Under the pieces are notes generated by a model. The model was given only the letters and a program-made list of their open reading frames with translations, was not told where the DNA came from and made no database searches. DNA of 64,000 nucleotides from Pseudomonas entomophila L48 (GTDB taxonomy: Bacteria; Pseudomonadota; Gammaproteobacteria; Pseudomonadales; Pseudomonadaceae), in contig NC_008027.1 in the NCBI RefSeq assembly GCF_000026105.1, forward strand, positions 4,856,501-4,920,500, in the 5' to 3' direction. Shown here one piece after another: positions 27,641 to 36,916 of the stretch. Position numbers and translations under genes: made by a program. Positions within the stretch are counted from its first letter, which is position 1, and each line of letters begins with the position of its first letter.

Positions 27641-28516
27641 ATGCCCCCACTCGATCACCTGCAGGTCTTCAACGTCCTGAACGCCTCGCCCCACGCCAAG
27701 CTGGAGCTGAGCGCGCACCTGGGCGACGGGCTGGCGGCGGCGTTGTGGAGCAACCGCCACGACGCCCGCGACTACCAGGCCCCCAGCCACCACACCCTGT
27801 CCTGCTACATCGCCGAGGGCACCGGCACCTTCCGCCGCCAGCGCCCGGCCGACAAAGGCGCGCCGGACAAACTGTGCGTCATGCCCGCCGGCCACGAGTC
27901 GAACTGGGTGATCAACGGCTCGATCCGCCTGGCCCACCTGTACATCAGCGAGGAACAGTTCGCCCTCGGCTGCACCCGCCTGCTCGACCGCGAGCCCCGG
28001 GAGATGCAGCTGCGCGAAGAGACCTTCCTCGACGATCCGCAACAGGCCCGGCGCTTCCACCAGCTGATCCACCTGGACTGGGCCGAGCCTGGCGAACGCC
28101 TGCTGGCCAGCAGCCTGGCCCACGCCATCATCGACCACGCCGTGTTGCACCAGGCCGGGTTGCGCGAGGGGTTGAAGCTCAAGGGCGGGCTGGCGCCACA
28201 TCTGCGTCGGCAGTTGGTGGAGTACATCGAGACCCACCTCGACCAGCCATTGACCCTCGGCGAGCTGGCGCTGCGCTGCAACCTCTCCGAATACCACTTT
28301 GCCCGGATGTTCCGCGCCAGCTTCGGCCTACCGCCGCATCAGTACCTGTTGGCCAGGCGCCTGCACCGGGCCTGCGAGCTACTGCGCCTGGGCGACCTGC
28401 CGCTGGGGCAGGTGGCATTGCTGTGCGGGTTCGCCAGCGCCAGCCACTTCAGCAATCGGTTCCGGCAGGCGCTGGGGGCAACGCCAGGGGACTATCGGGC
28501 TGCGTTCGCCGGTTGA
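27641..28516 (+). CDS. AraC-family transcriptional regulator
   Basis: 291 residues. An N-terminal cupin-like sensing domain is followed by two C-terminal HTH motifs (ELALRCNLSEYHFARMFRAS; GQVALLCGFASASHFSNRFR). ATG at 27641 is preceded by GAGGAGTCGCCC. Divergent from the EamA exporter. Effector unknown. Confidence 0.9.
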   Translation: MPPLDHLQVFNVLNASPHAKLELSAHLGDGLAAALWSNRHDARDYQAPSHHTLSCYIAEGTGTFRRQRPADKGAPDKLCVMPAGHESNWVINGSIRLAHLYISEEQFALGCTRLLDREPREMQLREETFLDDPQQARRFHQLIHLDWAEPGERLLASSLAHAIIDHAVLHQAGLREGLKLKGGLAPHLRRQLVEYIETHLDQPLTLGELALRCNLSEYHFARMFRASFGLPPHQYLLARRLHRACELLRLGDLPLGQVALLCGFASASHFSNRFRQALGATPGDYRAAFAG

Positions 28517-28536
28517 TCCTGGGGCCGCGTCGCGGC

Positions 28537-28608
28537 CCTTTCGCGACACAAGGCCGCTCCCACAGGAGATCGCCGTCTTTTGTGGGAGCGGCCTTGTGTC
28601 GCGAAAGG
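28537..28608. repeat. REP inverted pair
   Basis: CCTTTCGCGACACAAGGCCG with CTCCCACA, perfect reverse copy at 28581-28608; same subtype as the pair at 14497. Confidence 0.9.
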
Positions 28609-28630
28609 ACCGCAACGCGGTCCCAGCAAT

Positions 28631-31024
28631 CTAGAACTCGAAGGTACTCGACAGGCTCACCTGCCGCGCATCGCCGATCGCCACGAAATACCGGTTCACC
28701 GCCGAGCTGTAGTACACCTTGTCGAACAGGTTCTTCACGTTCAGTTGCAGGCGCACCTTGTGCTCGTCGAGCTTGGTCTCGTAGCTGGCAAAGGCGTCGG
28801 CCACGGTGTAGGCCGGCAGTTCGAAATCATTGGTCGGGTTGCCGGCACGCTCACCCACGTAGCGGGCGCCAGCCCCCATGCGCAGGCGATCGCCACCAAA
28901 CAGGCTGCCATAGTCATACACCGCCGACAGCGAACCACTGTGACGGGCGACGTTCTGCAGACGATTACCCTTCAGGTCCGGGTCCTTGGTCACCTCGGCA
29001 TCGGTGAACGCATAGGCGCCGATCAGGCTCCAGCGCTCGCTGAGCTGCCCGGCCAGGTCCAGTTCCACACCACGAGAACTGACTTCACCCGCGTTGCTGT
29101 ACAGCGTTTCGCCGGTGTTGGTATCGAAGTTGGACACCAGCACATTGCGCTTGGTGATATCGAACAGCGCCAGGGTGCCGGAGAGCCGCCCGGGCATGTC
29201 GAGCTTGGCCCCCAGCTCCCAGGACTTGCCCTCCTCCGGGGCGACCGACGCGTCCAGCACCAGCCCGCCGGTCAATGGCGCGATGCTGGAGTTGGGCTTG
29301 AACGACTCGCTGTAGCTGCCATAGAACGACAGCTGCTCGTCCACCTTGTACACCACGCCCGCGTGGGGCACCCAGGCGCGGTCGCGGGTGTCGGTATTGG
29401 CGCTGAACGGGCGGCCACGGCCGGCGTACTGGTCGTACTGTTGCAGGCGCGCGCCCGCCACCAGGATCCAGTGCTCGTCCAGGTGCAGGGCATCCTGGAA
29501 GAACAGCGCGTCGGTGCGCAGCTTGTCGGTCTGGTCGCTGTCGCTGGCGCGCACGGTGCTGCCCTCGACTTCACGACCATAGACCGGGTCGAGGTAGCTG
29601 AAGGTCGAGCGGCTGGCCTGGCGGATCAAATCGGCGCGGTAGACCTTGCGGTCCTCATGGTCGACCCCCACCAGCAAGTCGTGCTGCATCCCCGCCAGTT
29701 GCACACTGCCATTGAGGCTGAAAGTAGCGAACTGGTCGCGGCTCATGGCGCCATGGGTGCCGTCGATGCTGCGAGTGAGCGTGCCACGCGCGTCGTTGAC
29801 GCCGGTCACGCGCACCTGGCTGGCGTCGTAGGTTTCACGGTTGAAGCTGTAGCCGACATGCAGTTTCCAGTCGTCGGCGAGCTGGTGATCGACCTCCAGG
29901 CGGTACAGGTCGGAGCGCCCTTCCATGTCGTTGAACGGCTCGTCCAGGCGGCGCGTGGCGGGGATGTCCAGCGGGTGGTTGGTGCGGTTGCTGATGGCCG
30001 TGCCACGGTCGAACGGCGAGAGGAATTCGCGGTGCTCGTAGGCCAGCACCACTTGCGTGTCCTCGCCGTACCAGGCCAGCGACGGCGCAACCAGCGACTC
30101 GCGGTGCACGCCGTAGTTGCGCCAGTAGTCTTCGTCCTCATGGTCAACGATCAGCCGGTAGGCGAACGGGCTGTCGCCCAGCGCGCCGGTGCTGTCGAAG
30201 CCGCCACCGCTGCCGTTCTTGCCGCTGCCGTAGGTCGAGCCACGCAGCGTGAGGGCGTTGTACTGCTGCAATTGCGGGCGCTTGCTGACCACGTTGATCA
30301 CCCCGCCCGGGTCCTGGATGCCATACAGCAGCGACGCCGGGCCCTTGAGCACTTCCACCCGCTCGGTACTGGCATTGAGCGCGCGGCCCTGCACCACCGG
30401 CATGCCGTCACGCATGATCGAGCCGTCGCGGTTGTCACCAAAGCCGCGCTTCATCACGGTGTCGGCGGTGCCGCCAAAGTTGTTGCCCTGGGTGATGCCG
30501 CTGACGTTGTACAACGCGTCATCGAGGTTGCGCGGCGCCTGGTCGCGGATCACCTGGGCGGGCACCACGTTGATCGCCTGGGGGATGTCCAGGGTCGAAC
30601 CCTGGCCGCGCATGATCGAGGCGCTGGCCGGGGGTTGGTAGCTGTAGTCATCCATCTGCGAGTTGATGGTGGTGGCCTGCAGGTTCAGCGCACCGGACGT
30701 GTCGACCGGTTCCAGGGTCAGGGTGCGGGCGTCGAGGCGGCGCCAGGCCAGGCCAGCATTGCCCAGCAGTTGCTGCAGGGCCTGCTCGGCGCTGAACGTG
30801 CCATTGAGCGCGGGCGCCTGTTGCTGCGGCAGTTCCAGGGTGTAGACCACGCTTTGCCCGGTGACCCGGCTGAAGGCATTGAGCGCCTGGGCCAGCGGCT
30901 GGCTCGGCTGGGCGAAGGCATAGGCCTGGCGCTGCTGCTCGGCCAGGGCCTGGGGTGCCAGGGCCAGGGCGGGCAAGGTGCAAAGGCCGAACCAGAGAGG
31001 AACGCAACGCGGGGTGAACTTCAT
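28631..31024 (-). CDS. TonB-dependent siderophore receptor with signalling domain
   Basis: 797 residues. The signal peptide (to about residue 28) is followed by an STN signalling domain (QPLAQALNAFSRVTGQSVVY), then a plug domain (DALYNVSGITQGNNFGGTAD...VLKGPASLLYG), then a 22-strand barrel ending in STFEF. The STN domain and the fecI-fecR genes immediately upstream on the same strand mean it should both import a ferric siderophore and signal through FecR to the sigma factor. Ligand unknown; overall it resembles ferrichrome/ferrioxamine-type transducers. Confidence 0.93.
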   Translation of the reverse strand: MKFTPRCVPLWFGLCTLPALALAPQALAEQQRQAYAFAQPSQPLAQALNAFSRVTGQSVVYTLELPQQQAPALNGTFSAEQALQQLLGNAGLAWRRLDARTLTLEPVDTSGALNLQATTINSQMDDYSYQPPASASIMRGQGSTLDIPQAINVVPAQVIRDQAPRNLDDALYNVSGITQGNNFGGTADTVMKRGFGDNRDGSIMRDGMPVVQGRALNASTERVEVLKGPASLLYGIQDPGGVINVVSKRPQLQQYNALTLRGSTYGSGKNGSGGGFDSTGALGDSPFAYRLIVDHEDEDYWRNYGVHRESLVAPSLAWYGEDTQVVLAYEHREFLSPFDRGTAISNRTNHPLDIPATRRLDEPFNDMEGRSDLYRLEVDHQLADDWKLHVGYSFNRETYDASQVRVTGVNDARGTLTRSIDGTHGAMSRDQFATFSLNGSVQLAGMQHDLLVGVDHEDRKVYRADLIRQASRSTFSYLDPVYGREVEGSTVRASDSDQTDKLRTDALFFQDALHLDEHWILVAGARLQQYDQYAGRGRPFSANTDTRDRAWVPHAGVVYKVDEQLSFYGSYSESFKPNSSIAPLTGGLVLDASVAPEEGKSWELGAKLDMPGRLSGTLALFDITKRNVLVSNFDTNTGETLYSNAGEVSSRGVELDLAGQLSERWSLIGAYAFTDAEVTKDPDLKGNRLQNVARHSGSLSAVYDYGSLFGGDRLRMGAGARYVGERAGNPTNDFELPAYTVADAFASYETKLDEHKVRLQLNVKNLFDKVYYSSAVNRYFVAIGDARQVSLSSTFEF

Positions 31025-31133
31025 GGACGCTGACCTGTGAGAGGGGTAAACATTTGCGAATGAATCGCACTTCCACTCACTACACGGATGCCGTGGGGGG
31101 ATACCTCATCACTTTCTCGATTTTTTCTTCACC

Positions 31134-31254
31134 GGCCTCTTCGCCGGCAAGCCGGCTCCTACAGGTACGGCGCTGCCTTCTGGATTTTTGGATACCGCTC
31201 CAACCTTTGGGGGCAGTCCACATTCGTAGGAGCCGGCTTGCCGGCGAAGAGGCC
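31134..31254. repeat. REP inverted pair between fecR and the receptor gene
   Basis: GGCCTCTTCGCCGGCAAGCC with GGCTCCTAC and perfect reverse copy at 31226-31254. It lies in the 266-bp gap between fecR and the receptor gene, which otherwise should carry the sigma-dependent receptor promoter. Confidence 0.9.
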
Positions 31255-31290
31255 AGAACGATCAACACAAGGCTGTCGCTCCGACAACGT

Positions 31291-32262
31291 TCAACGCAGC
31301 ACCGTAACCCGCCCCAGCACCGTCCGCCGCTCGAAGCCCAGCACCTTGCCCAGCGAATCCAACGCCGCCAGCGGCTGCGCCACCGGGAAACTGCCACTGA
31401 CCTTGCGCTGCGCCAACTCGCCATCGAGCAACAAAATCCTTCCTGGGTAGTAACGCCCCAGGTCCTCGACCACCTGCCCCAGCGGCACCTGGTAGTAATT
31501 CAGCCAGCCCTGGCGCCAGGCCAGCCGACCCTCGCTATCCACCGCCTCGACACCAGCCGCCACGCCCTCGGTGAAGGCCAACTGCTGGTTGGCGGTCAGC
31601 TCCCGGGCCTGCTGCCCTTCGGCCGCCGTCACCGCCACCCGCCCGCTGCGCACGGTCACCTGTGCCCCGCCACCCTGCTCGCGCACTTCGAACTGCGTCC
31701 CCAGCACACGCACCTCGCCACCTGCGGCCTCGACCAGGAACGGCTGCCCGGTATGGGTCACCTCGAAGAACGCCGCCCCCCTCAGCAACCGCACCCGCCG
31801 CTCGCCATGGTCAAAGTCCACGGCCACCGCGCTGCCAGCATCCAGGGTCAGCTGCGAGCGATCCGCCAGGGTCACCTGGCGCACCTGTTCGCCGCTGCTG
31901 TAGTCGGCGCGCAGGTCCTGCAGCCAGGCCTGTGGATGCCAGCCCTCCATGCTGCCCACCCCGAGCACCAGGCAGGCAGCCACCGCAAAACGACGCCAAT
32001 GGTTCGTGCGACGAGGCCGCCGCATCGCCTCCAGGTACTGGCGCAGGCTATCCTGCTCTTCGGCCGCCAAGCGCGCCGCCGGGGCTTCGCTCAGGCGCCA
32101 CAGGGCCTCGGCCTCGGCATAGGCGCGGCGATGGGCGGGATCCTCCAGCAACCAGCGCTTGAACGCCGCGCTGTGCACCTGCTCGGCCTGCTGATTGATG
32201 TGCGCCAGCCAACGCAGGGCCGTTCGGGACTGCTCGGCGGTGATCGGCTGTTCAACTTTCAT
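31291..32262 (-). CDS. FecR-type anti-sigma regulator
   Basis: 323 residues. An N-terminal cytoplasmic sigma-binding part (RWLAHINQQAEQVHSAAFKRW) is followed by a membrane helix (FAVAACLVLGVGSM) and a periplasmic FecR domain (DYSSGEQVRQVTLADRSQLT...VRVLGTQFEVR) that senses the STN domain of the receptor. ATG at 32262 overlaps the sigma-factor stop as ATGA; an upstream frame start inside fecI is rejected. Confidence 0.92.
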   Translation of the reverse strand: MKVEQPITAEQSRTALRWLAHINQQAEQVHSAAFKRWLLEDPAHRRAYAEAEALWRLSEAPAARLAAEEQDSLRQYLEAMRRPRRTNHWRRFAVAACLVLGVGSMEGWHPQAWLQDLRADYSSGEQVRQVTLADRSQLTLDAGSAVAVDFDHGERRVRLLRGAAFFEVTHTGQPFLVEAAGGEVRVLGTQFEVREQGGGAQVTVRSGRVAVTAAEGQQARELTANQQLAFTEGVAAGVEAVDSEGRLAWRQGWLNYYQVPLGQVVEDLGRYYPGRILLLDGELAQRKVSGSFPVAQPLAALDSLGKVLGFERRTVLGRVTVLR

Positions 32263-32831
32263 CGACGGGCGCTCCCTGGCCGGCGCGGTGGGGGGGCGGC
32301 TTCGGCGACACTCGCCTTGCACGCTTCGAGGGCGCGCATCATATGCTTTTCCACGGCGCTCTGGGACAGCTGCATGGCCTTGGCAATCTCACCGTAGGTA
32401 CAGCCGTGGATGCGGTTAAGCAGGAAGATCTGGCGGGTGCGCTCGGGCAAGGCGCGCAGGGCCGACTCGATGCGCTGCAGGTCGTGGACAACTTCCAGCG
32501 CCTGCTCAGGCGCCTGGCTGCCTGGCTCGTCGTCGTTGATCTGCAAGCCTTCAGCGGCGCGACCCCGCGAGCCTTCGCTGCGCAGGTAGTCGATGGCCAA
32601 GTTGCCGGCGCTGCGCAGCAGGTAGGTGTCGAGGGCCTCGACCTTGACCTCCGGGCGGCGCCAGAAACGCAGGAACAGGTCCTGGACCAGGTCGGAGGCG
32701 GTGGCGCGGCAACCGATGCGCCGGCTCACCAGCGCCTCCATGCGCGCCCGCTGGGCCAGGAACACCTGGACGAAGCGCGCCCGGCCAGTGCCATCGGCCT
32801 CGGCGTCGATCACCTCCCCAGGCTCGCTCAA
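32259..32831 (-). CDS. ECF sigma factor, FecI type
   Basis: 190 residues. Region 2 (ASDLVQDLFLRFWRRPE...YLLRSAGNLAIDYLRSE) and region 4 (LPERTRQIFLLNRIHGCTYG...LSQSAVEKHMMRAL) match iron-starvation ECF sigma factors. It should direct transcription of the receptor gene at 28631. Four bases after the DUF3325 stop, so it is part of the operon that begins at 35026. Confidence 0.93.
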   Translation of the reverse strand: MSEPGEVIDAEADGTGRARFVQVFLAQRARMEALVSRRIGCRATASDLVQDLFLRFWRRPEVKVEALDTYLLRSAGNLAIDYLRSEGSRGRAAEGLQINDDEPGSQAPEQALEVVHDLQRIESALRALPERTRQIFLLNRIHGCTYGEIAKAMQLSQSAVEKHMMRALEACKASVAEAAPPPRRPGSARR

Positions 32832-32835
32832 GCTG

Positions 32836-33162
32836 TCACACCGCCAGCAAGGCCAGCAGCGGCCCGAGCAGCAGGCTCGCCGCCGCCAGCCCCAGCAACA
32901 GGCGAGGTTGATACGGCAGGCCGAACACCCAGACGGTGACCCCGGCCATCAGCACCGCGATCCACTCCACCAGCCCCAGCGCCCAGCCACGCCCGTACAC
33001 AGCCAGTACCAGCGACAGCAGCAGCAAGGCCCAACCACCGAAGCGCAAGCCGCGCAGTTGAACAGCCGTGGGCTTGCGCCCGAGCAGCTCGTTGAAATGC
33101 TTTTCCATGGCCAGGCACAGCCCGGCAAAACCGGCGAAACCGATCAGCGCGACACTCAGCAT
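32836..33162 (-). CDS. DUF3325 membrane protein
   Basis: 108 residues, three to four hydrophobic segments (LSVALIGFAGFAGLCLAME, LRFGGWALLLLSLVLAVYG, GLVEWIAVLMAGVTVWVFG). The start overlaps the PepSY stop by one base (TGATG). This family accompanies DUF3649 and PepSY genes in siderophore loci; role unknown, probably helping iron reduction or release at the inner membrane. Confidence 0.85.
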   Translation of the reverse strand: MLSVALIGFAGFAGLCLAMEKHFNELLGRKPTAVQLRGLRFGGWALLLLSLVLAVYGRGWALGLVEWIAVLMAGVTVWVFGLPYQPRLLLGLAAASLLLGPLLALLAV

Positions 33163-34724
33163 CAGCTCGCCTCCACCGCTTTCGCGACACGCGGCGCACG
33201 CTTGGCCACCGGCTTGGGCGCGCGCAACATCTTGCCCGCGGCCCAGGCCAGGAACAGCCCGGTGCCCAGCGCGGTCAGGTCGAAACCGGCCATGGCCCAG
33301 TCGCCCACGGCGATGGAGTGGTTCAGGCCCTGGCCGGTGGTCAGCGCGTTGAGCACGGGCAACAAGGCAAACGCCAGCGCGCCCAATGCCAGCTGTTCAC
33401 CCCAGGCACGGCGCCCGGGGCGCAGCATTGCGTGCAGCAACGACAGCCCCCAGGCCAGGAAGAACCCGTTGATCTCCCAGTCGGCGCGCCCTTCAAGCGC
33501 AGCCGGCACCAGGCGGTTGACCCAGAAGAACGCCGCCACGCCCAGCAGCAGCCCGCTCATGCTGGCGATGTTGAGCACCTCGACCAGGCGCAGCTCGCCC
33601 GGCATGCGTTCACTCTTGGCATGCTTGAGCTGGCGCTTGCCCAGCCACATCACCAGGCCCGTGCCGATCACCGCGGTGCCGGCCACGCCAAAGACGAAGT
33701 ACAGCCAGCGCAACCAGGGCCCGGCGAAGTTGCCCATGTGCAGGCCGACGAAGGTGAACGAGGTCAACATCGCCGCGCTTTCCGGCGCGCCTTGGGTGAG
33801 CAGCGCGCCGCTGGCGCCGTCGAAGGTCCAGTTGGCGCTACGTCGGTAAGCCACGCTGTCGGACGAAGCGCGGTTGAAGGTGACGCGGGCGTTCAGGTCG
33901 CCGGGGTTCTGCACCTGGATGAAGCCCAGGCGCGCGCCCAGCGCCTGGGCCTGCAGCTTGCCGTACAGCTCGCCCAACGGCACCAGCGGCGCGGCCTGGG
34001 CCGCCGCCTTGGGCACTTCGTCGCGGCCGAACACATCATTGAAGTAGCGGTTGCTGTCGCCATAGCTGGCCATGATGCTGGCCGGCATCACCATGTACAT
34101 GAAGATCACCAGGCTGCTGTAGCTGATCATCAGGTGGAACGGCAGCACCAGCACGCCGATGGCGTTGTGCCCGTCGAGCCAGGAACGCTGGCCCTTGCCC
34201 GGGCGGAAGGTGAAGAACTCCTTGAAGATCTTCTTGTGGGTGATGATCCCGGTCACCAGCCCCAGCAGCATGATGAACGCGCAGAAAGTCGACAGCCAGC
34301 GGCCCCAGGGGTGCGGCATCTGCAATTGGAAGTGGAAACGGTAGAAGAACTCGCCGCCCCGGCTGTCGCGGGCCTCGACCTCCTGGCCGCTGCGGGCATC
34401 CAGCGTCTTGCTGACGAAGCCCCGTCGCCCACCAGCCTCGGGGTCGCGCCAGCCGACGCTCAGCGCTGCCTCGCGCTCGCTGGGCAGGCGGATGAACCAG
34501 CCGCTGGCGTGCCCGGCGTTGGCCTCCAGGTAGCGTTGCGCCGCTGTCAGGCTGGCCGCGGGGTCGAGCGCGTGGCTGCGGATCTCCGGTTGGGTCCAGT
34601 GGCTGATTTCGTCCTTGAAGTACGACAGCGTGCCGGTCAGGAAGATCGCGAACAGCAGCCAGCCGAAGATCAGGCCGGTCCAGGTGTGCAGCCAGGCCAT
34701 GGCCTGGCGGAAGCCTTCTTTCAT
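33162..34724 (-). CDS. PepSY-associated TM protein (siderophore-iron reductase type)
   Basis: 520 residues with four to five membrane segments, the first at TWTGLIFGWLLFAIFLTGTL, then a PepSY-like periplasmic part and helices around VGLHMGNFAGPWLRWLYFVF. Histidine-bearing helices (LHTWTG, GLHMGN, LSLLHAML) fit haem binding and electron transfer, as proposed for related proteins that reduce ferric siderophores. ATG at 34724 overlaps the DUF3649 stop (ATGA). A longer frame on the 5' side overlaps DUF3649 and is rejected. Confidence 0.88.
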   Translation of the reverse strand: MKEGFRQAMAWLHTWTGLIFGWLLFAIFLTGTLSYFKDEISHWTQPEIRSHALDPAASLTAAQRYLEANAGHASGWFIRLPSEREAALSVGWRDPEAGGRRGFVSKTLDARSGQEVEARDSRGGEFFYRFHFQLQMPHPWGRWLSTFCAFIMLLGLVTGIITHKKIFKEFFTFRPGKGQRSWLDGHNAIGVLVLPFHLMISYSSLVIFMYMVMPASIMASYGDSNRYFNDVFGRDEVPKAAAQAAPLVPLGELYGKLQAQALGARLGFIQVQNPGDLNARVTFNRASSDSVAYRRSANWTFDGASGALLTQGAPESAAMLTSFTFVGLHMGNFAGPWLRWLYFVFGVAGTAVIGTGLVMWLGKRQLKHAKSERMPGELRLVEVLNIASMSGLLLGVAAFFWVNRLVPAALEGRADWEINGFFLAWGLSLLHAMLRPGRRAWGEQLALGALAFALLPVLNALTTGQGLNHSIAVGDWAMAGFDLTALGTGLFLAWAAGKMLRAPKPVAKRAPRVAKAVEAS

Positions 34725-35026
34725 GGCTGTTTCATCCAGTAGGCCAGGCCGTTGATCGCCCCCAGCAGCACGCTCGGCAGCAACACCCCCAGCCAGGCGC
34801 GCCAGGCGCTGCGGCAGGCGAAGCACCAGAGGAAGGCCAGCAGGTAGAACACGAACGACAGCATCATGCCGGCCATGGTGGCGTCCACCTGGCTCATGGG
34901 TGCCAGCAGGGTGATGCAGACACTGGCCATGGACGCCAGCAGGTAGCCACCCAGCAGCGCGGCCAGGCTGCGTGAGGTCACGGCCAGGCGGTAGCTCAGG
35001 GGAAGGCCGGCGGCTTTGCGGGTCAT
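34721..35026 (-). CDS. DUF3649 membrane protein
   Basis: 101 residues with three hydrophobic segments (LAALLGGYLLASMASVCITL, MMLSFVFYLLAFLWCFACRS, LGVLLPSVLLGAINGLAYW). First gene of the five-membered iron operon; a Fur-box-like sequence lies 31-53 bp upstream. Role unknown; found with PepSY and DUF3325 partners. Confidence 0.87.
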   Translation of the reverse strand: MTRKAAGLPLSYRLAVTSRSLAALLGGYLLASMASVCITLLAPMSQVDATMAGMMLSFVFYLLAFLWCFACRSAWRAWLGVLLPSVLLGAINGLAYWMKQP

Positions 35027-35056
35027 GGTGGAGGTCCGGGGAATGGGGATGCAATA

Positions 35057-35079
35057 GTAATGATTTCAATTCTCATAAG
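35057..35079 (-). promoter_or_regulatory. Probable Fur box before the DUF3649-PepSY-fecIR operon
   Basis: Minus-strand CTTATGAGAATTGAAATCAT with TAC keeps the ATGAGAAT...ATCATT core of Fur sites. Iron-repressed control is what this operon type shows elsewhere. Confidence 0.6.
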
Positions 35080-35095
35080 CAAAACCCCGTCGAAC

Positions 35096-35180
35096 CTGTA
35101 GGAGCGGCTTCAGCCGCGATCACCCGCGAAGCGGGTGCCCTGCACCGGGTTGGCTTCATCGCGGCTGAAGCCGCTCCTAC
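35096..35180. repeat. REP inverted pair between the two fec systems
   Basis: CTGTAGGAGCGGCTTCAGCC with GCGAT, mirrored at 35158-35180; inner hairpin CACCCGCGAAGCGGGTG. Separates the divergent promoters. Confidence 0.9.
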
Positions 35181-35238
35181 AAGGGGCCCAACTCTCCTTA
35201 CGTCGCCAGCAATTGCCGAACACCGGCCGCATGAATAC

Positions 35239-35255
35239 AATGCGAACAATTCTTA
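35239..35255 (+). promoter_or_regulatory. Possible Fur box before fecI (ferric citrate system)
   Basis: AATGCGAACAATTCTTA, a partial match to the AATGAGAAT-type repeats, about 37 bp upstream of the sigma-factor start. Confidence 0.4.
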
Positions 35256-35291
35256 CTTCCAGTTGCGCTAGCCAGCGCCGGAGTCGCATCG

Positions 35292-35786
35292 GTGCCCAGC
35301 GCCCTCTCTTCCACCGTCGAAGGCCTCTATGTCGCCCACCACAGCTGGTTGACCGGCTGGCTGCGCCGGCGCCTGGGCTGCCCGCAGAGCGCCGCCGACC
35401 TGGCCCAGGACACCTACGTGCGCCTGCTCCAGGCCCGCGAGACGCCACAACTGATCGAGCCCCGCGCCTTCCTCACCACCGTGGCCAAGCGCGTGCTGTG
35501 CAACCACTTCCGCCGCCAGGAGCTGGAGCGCGCCTACCTCGAGGCCCTGGCCCAGGTGCCCGAGCAAGTGGCGCCGAGCGAAGAGGACAAGGCAATCATC
35601 TTCGCCACCCTGCTCGAGCTCGACCGCCTGCTCGATGGCCTGGCGCCGCTGGTCAAACGCGCCTTCCTGCTGGCCCAGGTCGATGGCCTGGGCCAGGGCG
35701 AGATCGCCCGCGAACTGGGCATCTCGCTGGCCACCGTCAAGCGCTACCTGAACAAGGCAGCCCTGCGCTGCTACTTCGCCCTGTGA
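35292..35786 (+). CDS. fecI: ECF sigma factor FecI (ferric citrate system)
   Basis: 164 residues. Region 2: SAADLAQDTYVRLLQARE...FLTTVAKRVLCNHFRR; region 4: LVKRAFLLAQVDGLGQGEIA then ISLATVKRYLNKA. GTG start at 35292. Its stop overlaps the fecR GTG start (GTGA). Linked to fecA at 36917, so it should transcribe fecA when citrate-iron is sensed. Confidence 0.92.
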   Translation: MPSALSSTVEGLYVAHHSWLTGWLRRRLGCPQSAADLAQDTYVRLLQARETPQLIEPRAFLTTVAKRVLCNHFRRQELERAYLEALAQVPEQVAPSEEDKAIIFATLLELDRLLDGLAPLVKRAFLLAQVDGLGQGEIARELGISLATVKRYLNKAALRCYFAL

Positions 35787-36712
35787 ACACCAGTTTCTCG
35801 CCACAGATCGCCGAGCAGGCGGTGCACTGGCTGATCGAGTCCCAGGGCGACGCTTTCGACCAGCAGCAGCGCCAGGCCCTGGAACGCTGGTTGCAGGCCG
35901 ACAGCGAGCATCAGCGCGCCTGGGCGCATATCCAGCAGGTCAACCAGCGCCTGCGCGGCGTGGCCTCGCCGGTGGTCCACGCCACCCTGCAGGCGCCGCC
36001 CTCCGCGGCCCGGCGCCGGGCGCTCAAGGCCCTGCTGCTGGTGGGCGTGGCCAGCGCCACGGGGTTGGGCCTGCAACAGCACAATCCACTGCCCGGGCTG
36101 ATGGCCGACTACCGCAGCCCGGTGGGCCAGCGTCGCCGCCTGACCCTCGACGATGGCAGCCAGTTGCACCTGAATACCCGCAGTGCCGCCGATGTGCGTT
36201 TCGATGGCCAACAGCGCCTGGTGCGTCTGCGCGAAGGCGAGCTGTTGCTCGACGTGGTCGACGAACCCCGCCCGCTGCGCGTGCGCACCGCAGAAGGCGA
36301 ACTGCACCTGGCCCGTGGCCGTTTCGACGTGCGCCAGTTCGATGGTTTCAGCCTGGTCTCGGTGTTCAGCGGCCAGGCCAGTGTCGCCGGCCAGCCCCTG
36401 CTGGCGGGGCATCAGGCTCGCTTTGCCCAGGGCGGCTGGCAGGCCATCGCGCCCCTGGACCCCAACCGCGCGGCCTGGGTGGACGGCATGCTGGTGGTGT
36501 CGCAGATGCGCCTGACGGATTTTCTCGCCGAGCTGTCGCGCTACCGGCTCGGGCAGCTCGCGTGCAGCGAGCGAGTGGCCGACCTGCGGATCTCCGGCTC
36601 GTATCCGCTGGAAGACAACGAGCGGATCCTCGACATGCTTGAGGTGGCGCTGCCGGTACGGGTGCGGCGCTTCACCCGCTACTGGGTCAGCGTGGAAGAC
36701 GCCACCAGTTGA
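35783..36712 (+). CDS. fecR: FecR anti-sigma regulator (ferric citrate system)
   Basis: 309 residues from a GTG at 35783 that overlaps the fecI stop. N-terminal EQAVHWLIESQGDAFDQQQR and W-rich sigma-binding segment, membrane helix (ALLLVGVASATGLGL), periplasmic FecR domain (DYRSPVGQRRRLTLDDGSQL...LHLARGRFDVRQ). It transmits the FecA signal to FecI. Followed by a REP pair and then fecA. Confidence 0.91.
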   Translation: MNTSFSPQIAEQAVHWLIESQGDAFDQQQRQALERWLQADSEHQRAWAHIQQVNQRLRGVASPVVHATLQAPPSAARRRALKALLLVGVASATGLGLQQHNPLPGLMADYRSPVGQRRRLTLDDGSQLHLNTRSAADVRFDGQQRLVRLREGELLLDVVDEPRPLRVRTAEGELHLARGRFDVRQFDGFSLVSVFSGQASVAGQPLLAGHQARFAQGGWQAIAPLDPNRAAWVDGMLVVSQMRLTDFLAELSRYRLGQLACSERVADLRISGSYPLEDNERILDMLEVALPVRVRRFTRYWVSVEDATS

Positions 36713-36730
36713 ACAGACGCACCGCCCACC

Positions 36731-36820
36731 CTGTAGGAGCCAGCCTTGCTGGCGAACAGCCCCACACACGGATCCAAGACCTGCGCTGGCCCGGTTCGCC
36801 AGCAAAGCTGGCTCCTACAG
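36731..36820. repeat. REP inverted pair between fecR and fecA
   Basis: CTGTAGGAGCCAGCCTTGCT with GGCGAAC, mirrored by GTTCGCCAGCAAAGCTGGCT with CCTACAG. It sits between fecR and the fecA promoter region, as in the opposite fec system. Confidence 0.88.
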
Positions 36821-36916
36821 AGAGCGTGACGCGAAAAAATTTTTAATCACCTGAGCCATTTCCCGAACCTCGCGTGACAGAGAGGGCAGAACCCCTCGTC
36901 ACAGGACCTCCGCCCT

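Noticed and set aside
28580..31033. Long plus-strand open frame of 817 codons opposite the siderophore receptor
   Set aside because: It is the antisense shadow of a high-GC gene; the minus strand has signal peptide, STN, plug and barrel, while the plus frame has only low-complexity Val/His/Arg sequence.
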